This document shows, piece by piece, positions 1 to 8,680 of a stretch of DNA of 64,000 nucleotides. The stretch covers positions 158,607 to 222,606 of the forward strand of contig JAXGME010000009.1 of assembly GCA_040768845.1 (NCBI GenBank), read 5' to 3'. A program made the position numbers and the translations under genes. This DNA comes from JAEZHK01 sp040768845. GTDB lineage: Bacteria; Bacillota; Clostridia; Christensenellales; Aristaeellaceae. The notes under the pieces were generated by a model, which was not told the origin of the DNA, made no database searches, and worked only from the letters and a program-made list of their open reading frames with translations. The first letter of the stretch is position 1. Each line of letters opens with the position of its first letter.

Positions 1-132
1 GCGGGCGAGGACGGCGACGACGCCTATGTGGGCGTCGAGGACGAGGAGCTGCTCGAAAAGATTTTTGAGCGGTACCTGGAGATCGCCGAGGCCGACGAGG
101 CCGCCCAGGAAGAAAACGAGGACCGCGACTGA
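1..132 (+). CDS. DUF1292-family protein, C-terminal fragment
   Basis: An open frame enters from the left edge and stops at TGA 130-132, giving the last 43 residues of a very acidic protein. The motif VEDEELLEKIFERYLE is typical of the C-terminal end of DUF1292 (YrzB-like) proteins of Firmicutes, small acidic proteins of unknown function. The start and most of the domain lie outside the window, so the family call rests only on this tail. It runs in the same direction as pheST but is separated from it by a promoter and T-box, so it belongs to a different transcription unit. Confidence 0.6.
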   Translation, partial: AGEDGDDAYVGVEDEELLEKIFERYLEIAEADEAAQEENEDRD

Positions 133-140
133 ACCTTAAC

Positions 141-169
141 TTGCGGGCCCGGGCGGGCCGTGCTATAAT
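141..169 (+). promoter_or_regulatory. Vegetative promoter of the pheST T-box transcript
   Basis: TTGCGG (141-146) and TATAAT (164-169) are 17 bp apart, and TGC directly before the -10 gives an extended -10. Transcription would start near 176, just ahead of the T-box leader. Confidence 0.75.
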
Positions 170-172
170 TTG

Positions 173-415
173 ATGCAGATTGCGCGATGAGGGAGAAGAG
201 TAGCCGGGAAACCGGCCCGACAGAGAGGTGCGCCACCGGCTGAAAGCGCGCCGGGCCAAGGAACCGGTGAAGTTCGCTCCGGAGCACGCGGGCTGAAGGC
301 CAGTAGGTCCGCGCGGATTCATCCTCGTTACCGGATGAGAGGCCTGCCGCCCGCTGGGCGCGGGCGAATTTGGGTGGTACCGCGAAACCTCGCCCCAGTT
401 GGGGGCGGGGTCTTT
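173..415 (+). promoter_or_regulatory. T-box riboswitch, probably tRNA-Phe specific
   Basis: The 240-nt leader has the hallmarks of a T-box: a GAGAAGAGTAG element in the base of stem I, an AG-rich stem I, the conserved T-box sequence GGGTGGTACCGCG at 372-384 that pairs with the uncharged tRNA acceptor end, and a terminator that competes with the antiterminator. A TTC codon at 273-275 lies where the specifier loop is expected. Phe specificity is inferred from this triplet and from the downstream pheS-pheT genes. In this class uncharged tRNA stabilises the antiterminator and permits read-through. Confidence 0.93.
387..415 (+). terminator. T-box regulated intrinsic terminator
   Basis: Arms 387-396 and 402-411 pair over 10 bp with one G-U pair, closed by a short loop and followed by TCTTTT. 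This is the terminator alternative to the antiterminator formed with the T-box sequence at 372-384. Confidence 0.85.
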
Positions 416-438
416 TGCATTCTGAAGGAGGGGCGTTC

Positions 439-1461
439 ATGCAGAAAAACATTCAGGAGATCGAGTCCCGCGTATCGCGGGAGCTTGAGGGGAGCCGGAG
501 CCTTCCGGCGCTGGAGGAGCTCCGGGTGCGCGTGCTGGGGCGCAAGGGCGAGCTGACCGGCCTGCTTCGAAGTCTGGGCCAGGCGCCGGCCGAGGAACGG
601 CCGCGGCTGGGCCAGATGGTCAACGCCGCCCGCGAGAAGATCGAGCGGGCCATCGATGCGCGCGCCAGGGCCCTCGAGGGCGCGGCAAAGCAGGCGCGGC
701 TGAAGGACGAGGCCATCGATGTGACGCTGCCGGGGCAAACGCGCTCCGCGGGCAGCCTGCATCCGATGTACCTGGTGCAGGATCAGCTGCTGTCCATCTT
801 CACGGGCATGGGCTTTTCCGTGGTCGAAGGCCCGGAGGTGGAGTTTGACCACTTTAATTTCGAGCTTCTGAATCTGCCCAAGAACCACCCGGCCCGGGAC
901 GCGCAGGACACCTTCTACATTGACGATGAAATCGTGCTGCGCACCCATACTTCGCCGGTGCAAGCGCGGGTGATGACCACCCGCAAGCCGCCGATCCGCA
1001 TCATATGCCCGGGGCGCGTATATCGTGTGGACGAGTCCGACGCCACCCATTCGCCGGTGTTTCACCAGCTGGAGGGACTGGTGGTGGACGAGGGCGTCTC
1101 GATGGGTGACCTCAAGGGCACGCTGGACCTCTTTGCCCGCAAGCTCTTCGGCGACGACATCCGGACGCGCTTTCGCCCGTCCTTTTTCCCGTTCACCGAG
1201 CCGTCGGCCGAGTTTGACGTCAGCTGCTCCGCCTGCAAGGGCGAGGGCTGCCGCATCTGCAAGGGCAGCGGCTGGATCGAGGTGCTGGGCTGCGGCATGG
1301 TGAACCCGAAGGTGTTGGACATGTGCGGCATTGACGCCGGCAAGTACACGGGCTTTGCCTTTGGCATGGGCATTGAGCGGCTGACGATTTTGAAGTACAA
1401 CGTGCCCGACATGCGCTATTTCTACGAAAACGACCTGCGCTTCCTGGCGCAGTTCCGGTAA
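439..1461 (+). CDS. pheS: Phenylalanine--tRNA ligase alpha subunit
   Basis: This 340-aa protein is the catalytic alpha subunit of the cytoplasmic alpha2-beta2 PheRS, which charges tRNA-Phe with phenylalanine. The first 90 residues form the coiled-coil tRNA-binding arm. The class II core carries motif 2-like residues around HTSPVQARVM and motif 3 near GFAFGMGIERLTIL at the C-terminus. ATG 439 is chosen because AAGGAGG lies just upstream. The longer frame opening at 370 would begin inside the T-box terminator. The gene follows the T-box directly and is 11 bp from pheT, so the two subunits are co-transcribed and induced by phenylalanine limitation. Confidence 0.98.
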   Translation: MQKNIQEIESRVSRELEGSRSLPALEELRVRVLGRKGELTGLLRSLGQAPAEERPRLGQMVNAAREKIERAIDARARALEGAAKQARLKDEAIDVTLPGQTRSAGSLHPMYLVQDQLLSIFTGMGFSVVEGPEVEFDHFNFELLNLPKNHPARDAQDTFYIDDEIVLRTHTSPVQARVMTTRKPPIRIICPGRVYRVDESDATHSPVFHQLEGLVVDEGVSMGDLKGTLDLFARKLFGDDIRTRFRPSFFPFTEPSAEFDVSCSACKGEGCRICKGSGWIEVLGCGMVNPKVLDMCGIDAGKYTGFAFGMGIERLTILKYNVPDMRYFYENDLRFLAQFR

Positions 1462-1472
1462 GGAGGTCCCCC

Positions 1473-3860
1473 ATGAAAGTACCGATGAACTGGCTGCGCG
1501 AGTATGTGGACGTCAAGCTTGACGTGGCCGAGTACGCGCGGCGCATGGTGATGAGCGGCACCGGCGTCGAGGGCATCAGCGCCACCGGCGGCGATTTTGA
1601 GGGCGTGGTGGTGGGCCGCGTGCTGACCTGCGAGGATCACCCCAATTCCGACCACCTGCACGTGTGCATGGTGGACGTGGGCCGGGAGGCGCCGCTTCAG
1701 ATCGTGTGCGGCGCGCCCAACGTGCGCGCGGGCCAACTGGTGCCGGTAGCCCTTGAGGGCGCGCGGCTGCCCGGCGGCGTCATCAAAAAGGGAAAGCTCC
1801 GCGGCGTGGAATCCCACGGCATGATTTGCTCCGGGCCGGAGCTCAACGTGCCCGCGGGGCTCTACCCCAACGTGGGCGACGAGGGCATTCTCGTCATCAC
1901 CGACGAAGTTTCGCCCGGCGTGTGCGCAAAGGGCGTGCTGGGCCTGGGCGACGACGTGGTGGATTTTGAGATCCTCGCCAACCGGCCGGACTGCCTGAGC
2001 GTGTGGGGCATTGCCCGGGAGAGCGCGGCGGTCCTGGGCGAGTACTGCGTGATGCCGGAGATCGATGTGGAGGAAAAGGGCGCGCCCGTCGAAACCCACG
2101 CCTCCGTGGAGGTGCTGGACGACGCGCTCTGCCCGCGCTACTGCGCCCGGGTGGTGACCAACGTCCGGATCGGCCCGTCCCCAAAGTGGATGCGCGCCTA
2201 CCTGCACGCGGCGGGCATCCGGCCCATCAACAACATTGTGGACATCACCAATTTTGTAATGCTGGAGACCGGGCACCCGATGCACGCCTTTGACCTCGCC
2301 CGGGTGCGGGAGGGAAGGATCATTGTGCGCCGCGCGAAGCCCGGCGAAGAACTGACCACGCTGGACGGGAAAAAACATGCGCTGACGGGCGGCATGCTGG
2401 TCATCGCGGATGCCGAGCATGCCACCGGCCTTGCCGGAATCATGGGCGGCGAGGAGTCCGAAATCGGCGAGGATACCCGGAGCGTTCTTTTTGAATGCGC
2501 CGCCTTTGACCGCACCGGCATCCGCCTTACCAGCCGCGCGCTGGGCATTCGCACGGAATCCTCCGCCCGGTTTGAAAAGGGCGTGTGCGCCGAGAGCACC
2601 CTCGAGGCGCTGGAGCGCGCCGTCATGCTGGTGAACATGCTGGCCTGCGGAGACGTGGCGCCGGGCGTCATCGATCTGTACCCGAATCCCGCCGACGAAC
2701 GGGAGATTACGGCCAGCGTCCGCCGCATACAGCAGCTGATTGGCGTCGAAGTGCCGCCGGAGCAGATGGAGGAGATTCTGAACAGCCTCGGCATCGACAC
2801 CACGCGCTCCGACGACGAAATGGTCTGCGTGCCGCCCGCCTGGCGCGGCGACATAGAGACTGAGGCGGACCTGGCCGAGGAGGTGCTCCGGCTCTACGGC
2901 TATGACGCCATCCCCTCCACGCTGCCCAAAGGCGCGACCATGCTGGGCGAGCGAAACGAAAACCAGCGCTTCCGCGACCGCGTCAAGGAAACGCTGGTGG
3001 GCATGGGCTTTTACGAGGCGCTGAATTACTCCTTTATTTCCCCCAAATGGCTGGAGGCCATGGGCTTTGACGCGGGCGACTGGCGGCTCGATCCGCTGCC
3101 GGTGCGAAACCCGCTGGGCGAGGACACGTCGGCGATGCGTACCACGATGGCGCCCTCGATGCTCGCCGCCCTCGGCGTCAACCTGAACCGCGGCAATTTG
3201 GAGGCGCGGCTTTTCGAGCTCTCCAACGCCTTCAAACGGACTGAACCCCACCAGCTGCCGGAGGAAATTCCGACGCTGACCATGGGCATGTACGGCGAAG
3301 GCGCGGATTTTTACCGGCTCCGCGACCATGTGGCGTGCCTTCTTGCACGGTTTGGCATCGAGGCGAAGGTGGAGGCGGGGGGCGAGAACTGGCTGCACCC
3401 GGGCAGGCGGGCGCTTGTCCGGGCCGGGGAGACCGTGCTGGGCCAGTTGGGCGAGGTGCACCCCGACGTGGCGGCGCGGTTTGAACTGGAAAATCGGCGC
3501 GTCTATCTGGCGGAGCTTTCCATCGGGGCGATGATGGCTTCGGAGGTGCCCGTCGGCGAAGTGAAGCCGCTGCCCCGCTTCCCGGCGGTCGGCCGCGACA
3601 TCGCGCTGGTGATGGACGAGGGCGTCGCCATCGGCGGTGTCATGGAAACCATCCGGCGCGCGGCGGGCAGAACCCTCGAGGACGTGAAGCTCTTTGACCT
3701 GTACCGCGGTGCGCAGGCGGGCCCGGGCCGGAAGAGCGCGGCCTTTAAACTGACGTTCCGCGCCGCCGACCGCACGCTGACCGACGGCGAGGTATCCGCC
3801 AGCTTTGACAAGATCGTAAAGGCCTGCGAGACCAGCCACGGCGCGAAGCTGAGGGCGTAG
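1473..3860 (+). CDS. pheT: Phenylalanine--tRNA ligase beta subunit
   Basis: The 795-aa beta subunit of PheRS matches the usual bacterial length (about 790-805). Visible in order are an N-terminal OB-fold tRNA-binding domain (about residues 40-150), the B3/B4 editing domain, the B5 region, a degenerate catalytic-like core and a C-terminal FDX-ACB anticodon-binding domain beginning near PLPRFPAVGRDIALVM. The subunit edits mischarged Tyr-tRNA-Phe and binds tRNA. AAGGAGG precedes the ATG. It is the last gene of the T-box-controlled operon and ends just before a bidirectional terminator. Confidence 0.98.
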   Translation: MKVPMNWLREYVDVKLDVAEYARRMVMSGTGVEGISATGGDFEGVVVGRVLTCEDHPNSDHLHVCMVDVGREAPLQIVCGAPNVRAGQLVPVALEGARLPGGVIKKGKLRGVESHGMICSGPELNVPAGLYPNVGDEGILVITDEVSPGVCAKGVLGLGDDVVDFEILANRPDCLSVWGIARESAAVLGEYCVMPEIDVEEKGAPVETHASVEVLDDALCPRYCARVVTNVRIGPSPKWMRAYLHAAGIRPINNIVDITNFVMLETGHPMHAFDLARVREGRIIVRRAKPGEELTTLDGKKHALTGGMLVIADAEHATGLAGIMGGEESEIGEDTRSVLFECAAFDRTGIRLTSRALGIRTESSARFEKGVCAESTLEALERAVMLVNMLACGDVAPGVIDLYPNPADEREITASVRRIQQLIGVEVPPEQMEEILNSLGIDTTRSDDEMVCVPPAWRGDIETEADLAEEVLRLYGYDAIPSTLPKGATMLGERNENQRFRDRVKETLVGMGFYEALNYSFISPKWLEAMGFDAGDWRLDPLPVRNPLGEDTSAMRTTMAPSMLAALGVNLNRGNLEARLFELSNAFKRTEPHQLPEEIPTLTMGMYGEGADFYRLRDHVACLLARFGIEAKVEAGGENWLHPGRRALVRAGETVLGQLGEVHPDVAARFELENRRVYLAELSIGAMMASEVPVGEVKPLPRFPAVGRDIALVMDEGVAIGGVMETIRRAAGRTLEDVKLFDLYRGAQAGPGRKSAAFKLTFRAADRTLTDGEVSASFDKIVKACETSHGAKLRA

Positions 3861-3873
3861 GAACGGAAAAGGG

Positions 3874-3909
3874 GGGGCCGCCACGGGGAAATCTCCCCGT
3901 GGCGGCCCC
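3874..3909. terminator. Bidirectional terminator between pheT and glgB
   Basis: A perfect 16-bp GC-rich stem (3874-3889 with 3894-3909) closed by AATC lies between two convergent genes. The minus-strand side runs into CCTTTTCC. It can end transcripts from both directions. Confidence 0.8.
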
Positions 3910-3925
3910 TTGCCTATCGGGAAAC

Positions 3926-5947
3926 CTACGGTTCCACCCGCTTCAGCACCATGGCGGTGCGGCAGGGGGCGTAGACTTGGAACGCCAGGCCGCGCGCCCG
4001 GGTAAACTCCGTCTGATAAACCACTTGATCCGATATGCGGCCCTGACCGCCGAAGGCTTCGTCGTCCGTGGAGAACACCACCCGGTAGCCGCCTGCGCCC
4101 ACCGGGTTGACCGGAAGCCAGAAACCCTCCTGGGATTTCGTCGGGTGGAAGTTGAAAAGGTACACCAGGCCGCCCTTCGAGAACGCGAGGAGCTTGTTTT
4201 CCTGGTCAATCCAGAGGTTGTTAAGGTCCCTTTTCACCAGCACCCGGTACTTGCGCGCAAATTTCAGCATCGCGCGGTCAAAATCCCGCAGCCATTCGTA
4301 CTTCAGAAAGCCGTTGTCCGCCAGCGACCACTGACGGCGCGCGTACTGAAAGGACCAGCCGTTGCCCTCCCGCGGGAAGTCGATCCACTCCGGATGGCCG
4401 AACTCGTTGCCCATGAAGTTGAGGTACCCGTCGCAGGCCAGCGCCAGCGTGATGAAGCGGATCATCTTCGATAGGGCGATGGCCCGGTCGATCGCCAGCG
4501 AGTGGTAGCTCTTGTTCATGCCGGCGTACATCTCCGCGTCGGCCATGCGGAAAATCAGCGTCTTATCGCCCACCAGCGCCTGGTCGTGGGACTCGCAGTA
4601 GCCGATGGAGGCCTCCTGGGGCCGGCGGGTGGTCAGCTCGTACCACATGCGCGCCATATCCCAGTGCTCGTCGTCAATTTCCAGCATTTTGATCCAGAAG
4701 TCGGGCACGCCCATCGCCAGCCGGTAGTCAAACCCGACGCCGCCGTAGCGGATCGGCAGGCACATGCCGGGCATGCCGCTCATGTCCTCAGCGACGGTGA
4801 CGGCGAAGGGGTTGACCGCGTGAATCAGCTCGTTGGCCAGTTGCAGGTAGGTGACGGCCTCCACATCGGTATTCAGGCTGAAGTACTTGTCATAGCCGTC
4901 AAAGGCGCGACCCAGCCCGTGATCGTGGTAGAGCATGGAGGTGACGCCGTCAAAGCGGAAGCCGTCAAAGTGGTACTCCTCCAGCCAGAACTTGCAGTTG
5001 GAGAGCAGGAAGTGGATCACCTCGTGCTTTCCGTAATTGAAGAGCTTGGTGTCCCACGCCGGGTGGGTGCCGGCCGCACCCTTGCGGAAAAACTGGTCCT
5101 CGGTGCCGTCAAAGCGGTTGATGCCCTCTGCGGTATTTTGGGCCGCGTGGGAGTGGACCAGGTCCAGCAGCACCAGCATGTCCATGCCATGGGCGGTGTT
5201 GATGAGGTATTTCAAATCCTCCGGCTCGCCGTACCAGGAGGACGCCGCGAAGAAGTTGGACACCTGATAGCCGAAGGACGCGTAGTAGGGATGCTCCTGG
5301 ATGGCCATCAGCTGCACCGCGTTATAGCCGCCCGCCTTGATGCGGGGCAGCACATGATCGGCAAACTCCCGGTACGTGCCGATGCGGCCTTCCTCCTGGG
5401 CCATGCCCACGTGGGCCTCATAGATGTAGAGGGGGCTGATCTTTCGGCGGCCGTAGCCGCCGTCCGTCCAGCGAAAGGGCGCCTTGGGGGCCCACACCTG
5501 GCCGGAAAAGCTCTTGTCCGCCTTGTCCTGAACGACCCTGCGGATGTAGAGGGGAATGTGGTCCGTGCGGACGCCGCCGTTTGTCACCTGCACCTTGACC
5601 AGGTCTTTGTGCCGGAGGGCGTCCGCGGGCAGCTCCAGTTCCCAGGAGCCGTCAGGCAGCCGCTTCATCGGGTGGGATCGGCGGTCCCAGCCGTTGAAGG
5701 GGCCGATCAGGTGCATTTCGTCCGCGCCGGGCGCCCACTCGCGGTACACCCAGCCGTTTTCCGTGCGGTGGATGCCGTAGTACAGGTAGCCGTTGGCCAT
5801 GGACGAAAGATCGCCCTTTGCGCCCAGCATCTTTTTGCGGATGTCCGTAAAGCGGTCCATCCGAAGGCGGATGTCGCGCCGGTACGGGGTCAGCCAGGGA
5901 TCAATGCTGAGGATTTTGTACTTTTTCTCCGGCGCGGTTCTGCTCAT
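3926..5947 (-). CDS. glgB: 1,4-alpha-glucan branching enzyme, eukaryote-like GH13_8 type
   Basis: The 673-aa enzyme transfers alpha-1,4-glucan segments to alpha-1,6 positions to branch glycogen. An N-terminal CBM48-like region precedes the GH13 barrel. The catalytic set is visible: nucleophile Asp in DGFRFDGVTSM, acid Glu in TVAEDMSGMP and transition-state Asp in ESHDQALVGDKT. Stretches such as QLMAIQEHPYYASFGYQ and GGFDYRLAMG-like segments resemble animal and plant branching enzymes more than classical enterobacterial GlgB. The ATG at 5947 has GGGAGGG at a proper distance; an ATG two codons upstream sits too close to it. No other glycogen gene is adjacent, so substrate supply must be encoded elsewhere. 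Confidence 0.93.
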   Translation of the reverse strand: MSRTAPEKKYKILSIDPWLTPYRRDIRLRMDRFTDIRKKMLGAKGDLSSMANGYLYYGIHRTENGWVYREWAPGADEMHLIGPFNGWDRRSHPMKRLPDGSWELELPADALRHKDLVKVQVTNGGVRTDHIPLYIRRVVQDKADKSFSGQVWAPKAPFRWTDGGYGRRKISPLYIYEAHVGMAQEEGRIGTYREFADHVLPRIKAGGYNAVQLMAIQEHPYYASFGYQVSNFFAASSWYGEPEDLKYLINTAHGMDMLVLLDLVHSHAAQNTAEGINRFDGTEDQFFRKGAAGTHPAWDTKLFNYGKHEVIHFLLSNCKFWLEEYHFDGFRFDGVTSMLYHDHGLGRAFDGYDKYFSLNTDVEAVTYLQLANELIHAVNPFAVTVAEDMSGMPGMCLPIRYGGVGFDYRLAMGVPDFWIKMLEIDDEHWDMARMWYELTTRRPQEASIGYCESHDQALVGDKTLIFRMADAEMYAGMNKSYHSLAIDRAIALSKMIRFITLALACDGYLNFMGNEFGHPEWIDFPREGNGWSFQYARRQWSLADNGFLKYEWLRDFDRAMLKFARKYRVLVKRDLNNLWIDQENKLLAFSKGGLVYLFNFHPTKSQEGFWLPVNPVGAGGYRVVFSTDDEAFGGQGRISDQVVYQTEFTRARGLAFQVYAPCRTAMVLKRVEP

Positions 5948-5965
5948 GAACATCCCTCCCGGTTC

Positions 5966-5994
5966 ATTATAGCCGATCCAGGCGGGCCATGCAA
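5966..5994 (-). promoter_or_regulatory. glgB promoter
   Basis: On the minus strand TTGCAT (5989-5994) and TATAAT (5966-5971) are 17 bp apart. The predicted start leaves only about 12 nt of leader, containing the GGGAGGG ribosome-binding site. Confidence 0.75.
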
Positions 5995-6006
5995 ACGAAA
6001 CTTGGA

Positions 6007-6035
6007 TTGACATGCCTTTTTCGGGATGGTATGAT
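6007..6035 (+). promoter_or_regulatory. Promoter of the folate S-component gene
   Basis: A consensus TTGACA (6007-6012) is followed after 17 bp by TATGAT (6030-6035). It overlaps the upstream ATG at 6012, which rules that codon out as the start of the downstream gene. Confidence 0.8.
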
Positions 6036-6056
6036 GGGCTGACAAGGGGGCTTAAC

Positions 6057-6605
6057 ATGGGCACACAGTGGATTACGGACCTTTCCCGGTCCGCGAAGGG
6101 GCTGAAGAACACCCGCGCGATGGTCGCCTGCGCGATGCTGCTGGCGGTCGAGGTGGTGCTGAACGCGGTCGTCTACCTGCCGATCGGCGATTTTCTCAGG
6201 ATCTCCTTCGGCTATCTGGCCGTCGCCGCCTGCGGCTATCTGTACGGCCCGTCCCCGGCGATGCTGGTGGCGGCGCTTTCGGACGTGATCGTGTTCATGA
6301 TCCATCCTTCCGGCGCGTTCTTCCCCGGGTTCACCCTCAACGCGGCGCTGGGCGGGCTGGTGTACGGACTCGCCTTCTACGGGCAGAGCGAAGTAAAGTG
6401 GCCGCGGGTGCTGGCGGCCCAGGGAATTATCGCGGTGGGCCTGCACATCGCGCTGAATACGCTTTGGCTGAGCCTTTTGCTGGGAAAGGGATACCTGGCG
6501 CTCTTGCCGCTGCGCGCGCTGAAAAACGCGGTCCAGTATCCAATCGACGCCGCGCTTCTGTATTTCCTATTGACGGTGCTGCGCCGCCAATTCCGGAGGG
6601 CATAG
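6057..6605 (+). CDS. folT: Folate-family ECF transporter S component
   Basis: This 182-aa integral membrane protein has about five or six hydrophobic helices. It carries signatures of the folate ECF S-component family: GFTLNAALGGLVYGL after a PSGAFFPG loop, and ALNTLWLSLLLGKGYLALLPLRALKN near the C-terminus, split here by the natural helix boundary. S components capture the vitamin and dock on a shared EcfAA'T energising module, which is not in this window. ATG 6057 has AAGGGGG upstream and lies downstream of the promoter. Folate is the best substrate guess from family resemblance; other pterins cannot be excluded. Confidence 0.85.
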   Translation: MGTQWITDLSRSAKGLKNTRAMVACAMLLAVEVVLNAVVYLPIGDFLRISFGYLAVAACGYLYGPSPAMLVAALSDVIVFMIHPSGAFFPGFTLNAALGGLVYGLAFYGQSEVKWPRVLAAQGIIAVGLHIALNTLWLSLLLGKGYLALLPLRALKNAVQYPIDAALLYFLLTVLRRQFRRA

Positions 6606-6634
6606 GCATACCCGTCCCTGCATCCTCATACCAT
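6606..6634 (+). promoter_or_regulatory. Candidate SigE-type promoter of spoIVA
   Basis: GCATACC (6606-6612), 14 bp, then CATACCAT (6627-6634) matches the mother-cell SigE consensus (ATA-type -35 and CATAC-type -10, spacing about 14). spoIVA is a SigE target in Bacillus, and it starts 61 bp downstream. No good SigA promoter is seen here. Confidence 0.6.
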
Positions 6635-6695
6635 GCATCGATGGCATGGGTGATCGGCGTACGCCGTCTGGCGCGCCCGGCAAGGAGGATGTGTC

Positions 6696-8171
6696 ATGGA
6701 GACGAATCTGTATCGGGACATTGCCGGAAGATGCAACGGCGATATCTACATCGGCGTGGTCGGGCCGGTGCGCACCGGCAAGTCGACCTTCATCAAGCGG
6801 TTCATGGATCTGATCGTGCTCCCAGGCATCGAGGACGAAAACCGCCGCGCGCGCGCGGTGGACGAAATGCCTCAAAGCGGCGCGGGCAGGACCATCATGA
6901 CCACGCAGCCCAACTTTGTGCCGGATGAGGCCGTTACGGTGCGCCTGAAGGACAACGCCACGGTGCGGGTGCGGCTGGTGGACTGCGTGGGCTACCTGAT
7001 CCGGGGCGTGCTGGGCCTGGAGGAGGGGGAGGGCGCGCGGATGGTGCGCACCCCGTGGTTCGACCACGACATCCCCTTTGAGCGCGCCGCGGAGCTGGGC
7101 ACCCGCAAGGTGATCCAGGACCACGCCACACTGGGCGTGGTGGTGACCACCGACGGCTCCATCCTGGATCTGCCGCGCACCGCCTATGTGGAGGCGGAGG
7201 AGCGGGTGGTGAAGGAGCTGAAGGCGCTGGGCAAGCCCTTTGTGGTGCTGGTAAACTCCACCCGACCCGCGGACGCCGAAGCGCAGTCGCTGCGCGCCTC
7301 GCTGGAAGAGAAGTACGATGTGCCCGCCGTCGCCGCCGACGCCGGCGCCATGACCGAAGATGACATAAACGCCCTGATGGAGAAGCTGCTCTTCGAATTC
7401 CCGCTGGCCGAGGCGCGCCTTGCGATGCCCGAGTGGATGACCGCGCTGCCGGACGACCACTACCTGGTCCAGTCCATCGTGGCGTCGGCGGCCGGCGCGG
7501 CCAAGGATATGAAGCGCGTCCGGGACCACGAGGCGCTTCGGGAGGCCTTTCGCCAGAACGAGTTTATCGAGGCCGCCGTCTCCGAGGGCATCCGCCTGGG
7601 CGAGGGCGCGCTGGCCTACCGCCTCCTGCCGCAGGAGGGACTGTTTTATCGGGTGCTCAGCGAGGCCAGCGGCACCCAGGTGACCGGCGAGGAGCACCTG
7701 CTCAAACTGATGACCGAACTGGTCACCGCCAAGCGCGAATACGACCGGGTGGCCCAGGCGCTGGCGAGCGTCCGGGATACGGGCTATGGGCTGGTGGCGC
7801 CGGAGATGAACGAGCTGAAGCTGGAACAGCCCGAGATTGTGCGCCAGGGCGGCGCCTTTGGCGTGAAGCTTCGGGCCAGCGCGCCGTCGCTGCACATGAT
7901 CCGCGTGGACATCAACACCGAAGTCAGCCCCACGGTGGGCAGCGAGGTCCAGTCGGAGGAACTGGTCAACTACCTGCTCAGCGGGTTTGAGAGCGACCCG
8001 GCCAGCCTGTGGGAGAGCAACCTCTTCGGCAAGTCGCTGGGCGAGCTGGTGCGGGAGGGCCTCTCCTCGAAGCTTACGCGGATGCCGGAAAACGTGCGCG
8101 ACAAATTGCAGGATACGCTGGGGAAGATCATCAACGAGGGCAGCGGCGGCATGATCTGCATTCTGCTCTAG
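6696..8171 (+). CDS. spoIVA: Stage IV sporulation protein A, coat morphogenetic ATPase
   Basis: SpoIVA polymerises on the outer forespore membrane in an ATP-dependent way and forms the basement layer of the spore coat. The 491-aa length is standard. The N-terminal TRAFAC-type NTPase domain has Walker A GPVRTGKS (about residues 24-31) and a Walker B-like VRLVDCVGYL. The middle and C-terminal domains match the family, including the terminal GGMICILL tail. AAGGAGG precedes the ATG. It stands alone behind a SigE-like promoter and before a hairpin, so it appears monocistronic. It is one of the strongest proofs that the organism forms endospores. Confidence 0.98.
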   Translation: METNLYRDIAGRCNGDIYIGVVGPVRTGKSTFIKRFMDLIVLPGIEDENRRARAVDEMPQSGAGRTIMTTQPNFVPDEAVTVRLKDNATVRVRLVDCVGYLIRGVLGLEEGEGARMVRTPWFDHDIPFERAAELGTRKVIQDHATLGVVVTTDGSILDLPRTAYVEAEERVVKELKALGKPFVVLVNSTRPADAEAQSLRASLEEKYDVPAVAADAGAMTEDDINALMEKLLFEFPLAEARLAMPEWMTALPDDHYLVQSIVASAAGAAKDMKRVRDHEALREAFRQNEFIEAAVSEGIRLGEGALAYRLLPQEGLFYRVLSEASGTQVTGEEHLLKLMTELVTAKREYDRVAQALASVRDTGYGLVAPEMNELKLEQPEIVRQGGAFGVKLRASAPSLHMIRVDINTEVSPTVGSEVQSEELVNYLLSGFESDPASLWESNLFGKSLGELVREGLSSKLTRMPENVRDKLQDTLGKIINEGSGGMICILL

Positions 8172-8195
8172 CGCCGGACGCGCCGCCCGACAAGA

Positions 8196-8225
8196 GCGCC
8201 GGGAGGGCCGCTATCCTCCCGGCGC
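8196..8225 (+). terminator. Hairpin after spoIVA
   Basis: An 11-bp perfect GC-rich stem (8196-8206 with 8215-8225) follows spoIVA by 24 bp. The U-tract is poor (GGGTTCAATTTC), so termination efficiency is uncertain. Confidence 0.5.
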
Positions 8226-8277
8226 GGGTTCAATTTCTCCGCCCGATGCGCTCCCGCGCGGCCCGAAATGGCCGCGC

Positions 8278-8306
8278 TTGCAATTTCGATGCTTCTGGTA
8301 TATAAT
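8278..8306 (+). promoter_or_regulatory. Promoter of the darA-holB-ricT operon
   Basis: TTGCAA (8278-8283), 17 bp, then TATAAT (8301-8306), 40 bp upstream of darA. Confidence 0.75.
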
Positions 8307-8345
8307 TGACACACGAAAAGATGAAGAAAAGGAGGCGAAGACACG

Positions 8346-8675
8346 ATGAAGCTGATCATTGCCATCGTACAGGACGAGGACGCCGGAAGGCTCGTCAGCT
8401 CGCTGATGAACGAGGGATATGGCGTCACGAAACTCGCCACGACGGGCGGTTTTCTGAGGGCGGGCAATACGACGCTTCTGATTGGCGTCGAGGAGGACAA
8501 GTACGAAGGCGCCATGAAGATCGTCGAACACGTCTGCAAGAGCCGCAAGCAGGTTGCCACCGCGCCTTCGCCGATGGCGGGCGCCGCGGGCGTCTATGTG
8601 CCTTATCCGATCGAGGTCATGGTCGGCGGAGCGACCATCTTCGTCATGAATGTGGAGCAGTTCATCAAGATCTGA
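8346..8675 (+). CDS. darA: Cyclic-di-AMP receptor, PII-like protein
   Basis: This 109-aa protein belongs to the DarA/PstA (YaaQ, former DUF970) family of trimeric PII-like proteins that bind cyclic-di-AMP. The family pattern is clear: MKLIIAIVQDEDA at the start, TKLATTGGFLRAGNTTLLIGVE in the core with the nucleotide-contacting GGFL loop, and GGATIFVMNVEQF at the end. Output partners are unknown in the family. GGAGG lies upstream of the ATG. In Bacillus yaaQ is close to holB and yaaT; the same neighbourhood is kept here, though tmk and yaaR are absent. Confidence 0.95.
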   Translation: MKLIIAIVQDEDAGRLVSSLMNEGYGVTKLATTGGFLRAGNTTLLIGVEEDKYEGAMKIVEHVCKSRKQVATAPSPMAGAAGVYVPYPIEVMVGGATIFVMNVEQFIKI

Positions 8676-8680
8676 CCGCG

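Noticed and set aside
1422..3884. A very long open frame on the minus strand opposite pheT, and similar antisense frames opposite clpC and mutS
   Set aside because: High-GC third positions leave antisense frames open; these lack ribosome sites and family motifs, while the opposite strand encodes conserved proteins.
6012..6014. Upstream ATG of the folate transporter gene
   Set aside because: It lies within the -35 box of the promoter and has no ribosome site.
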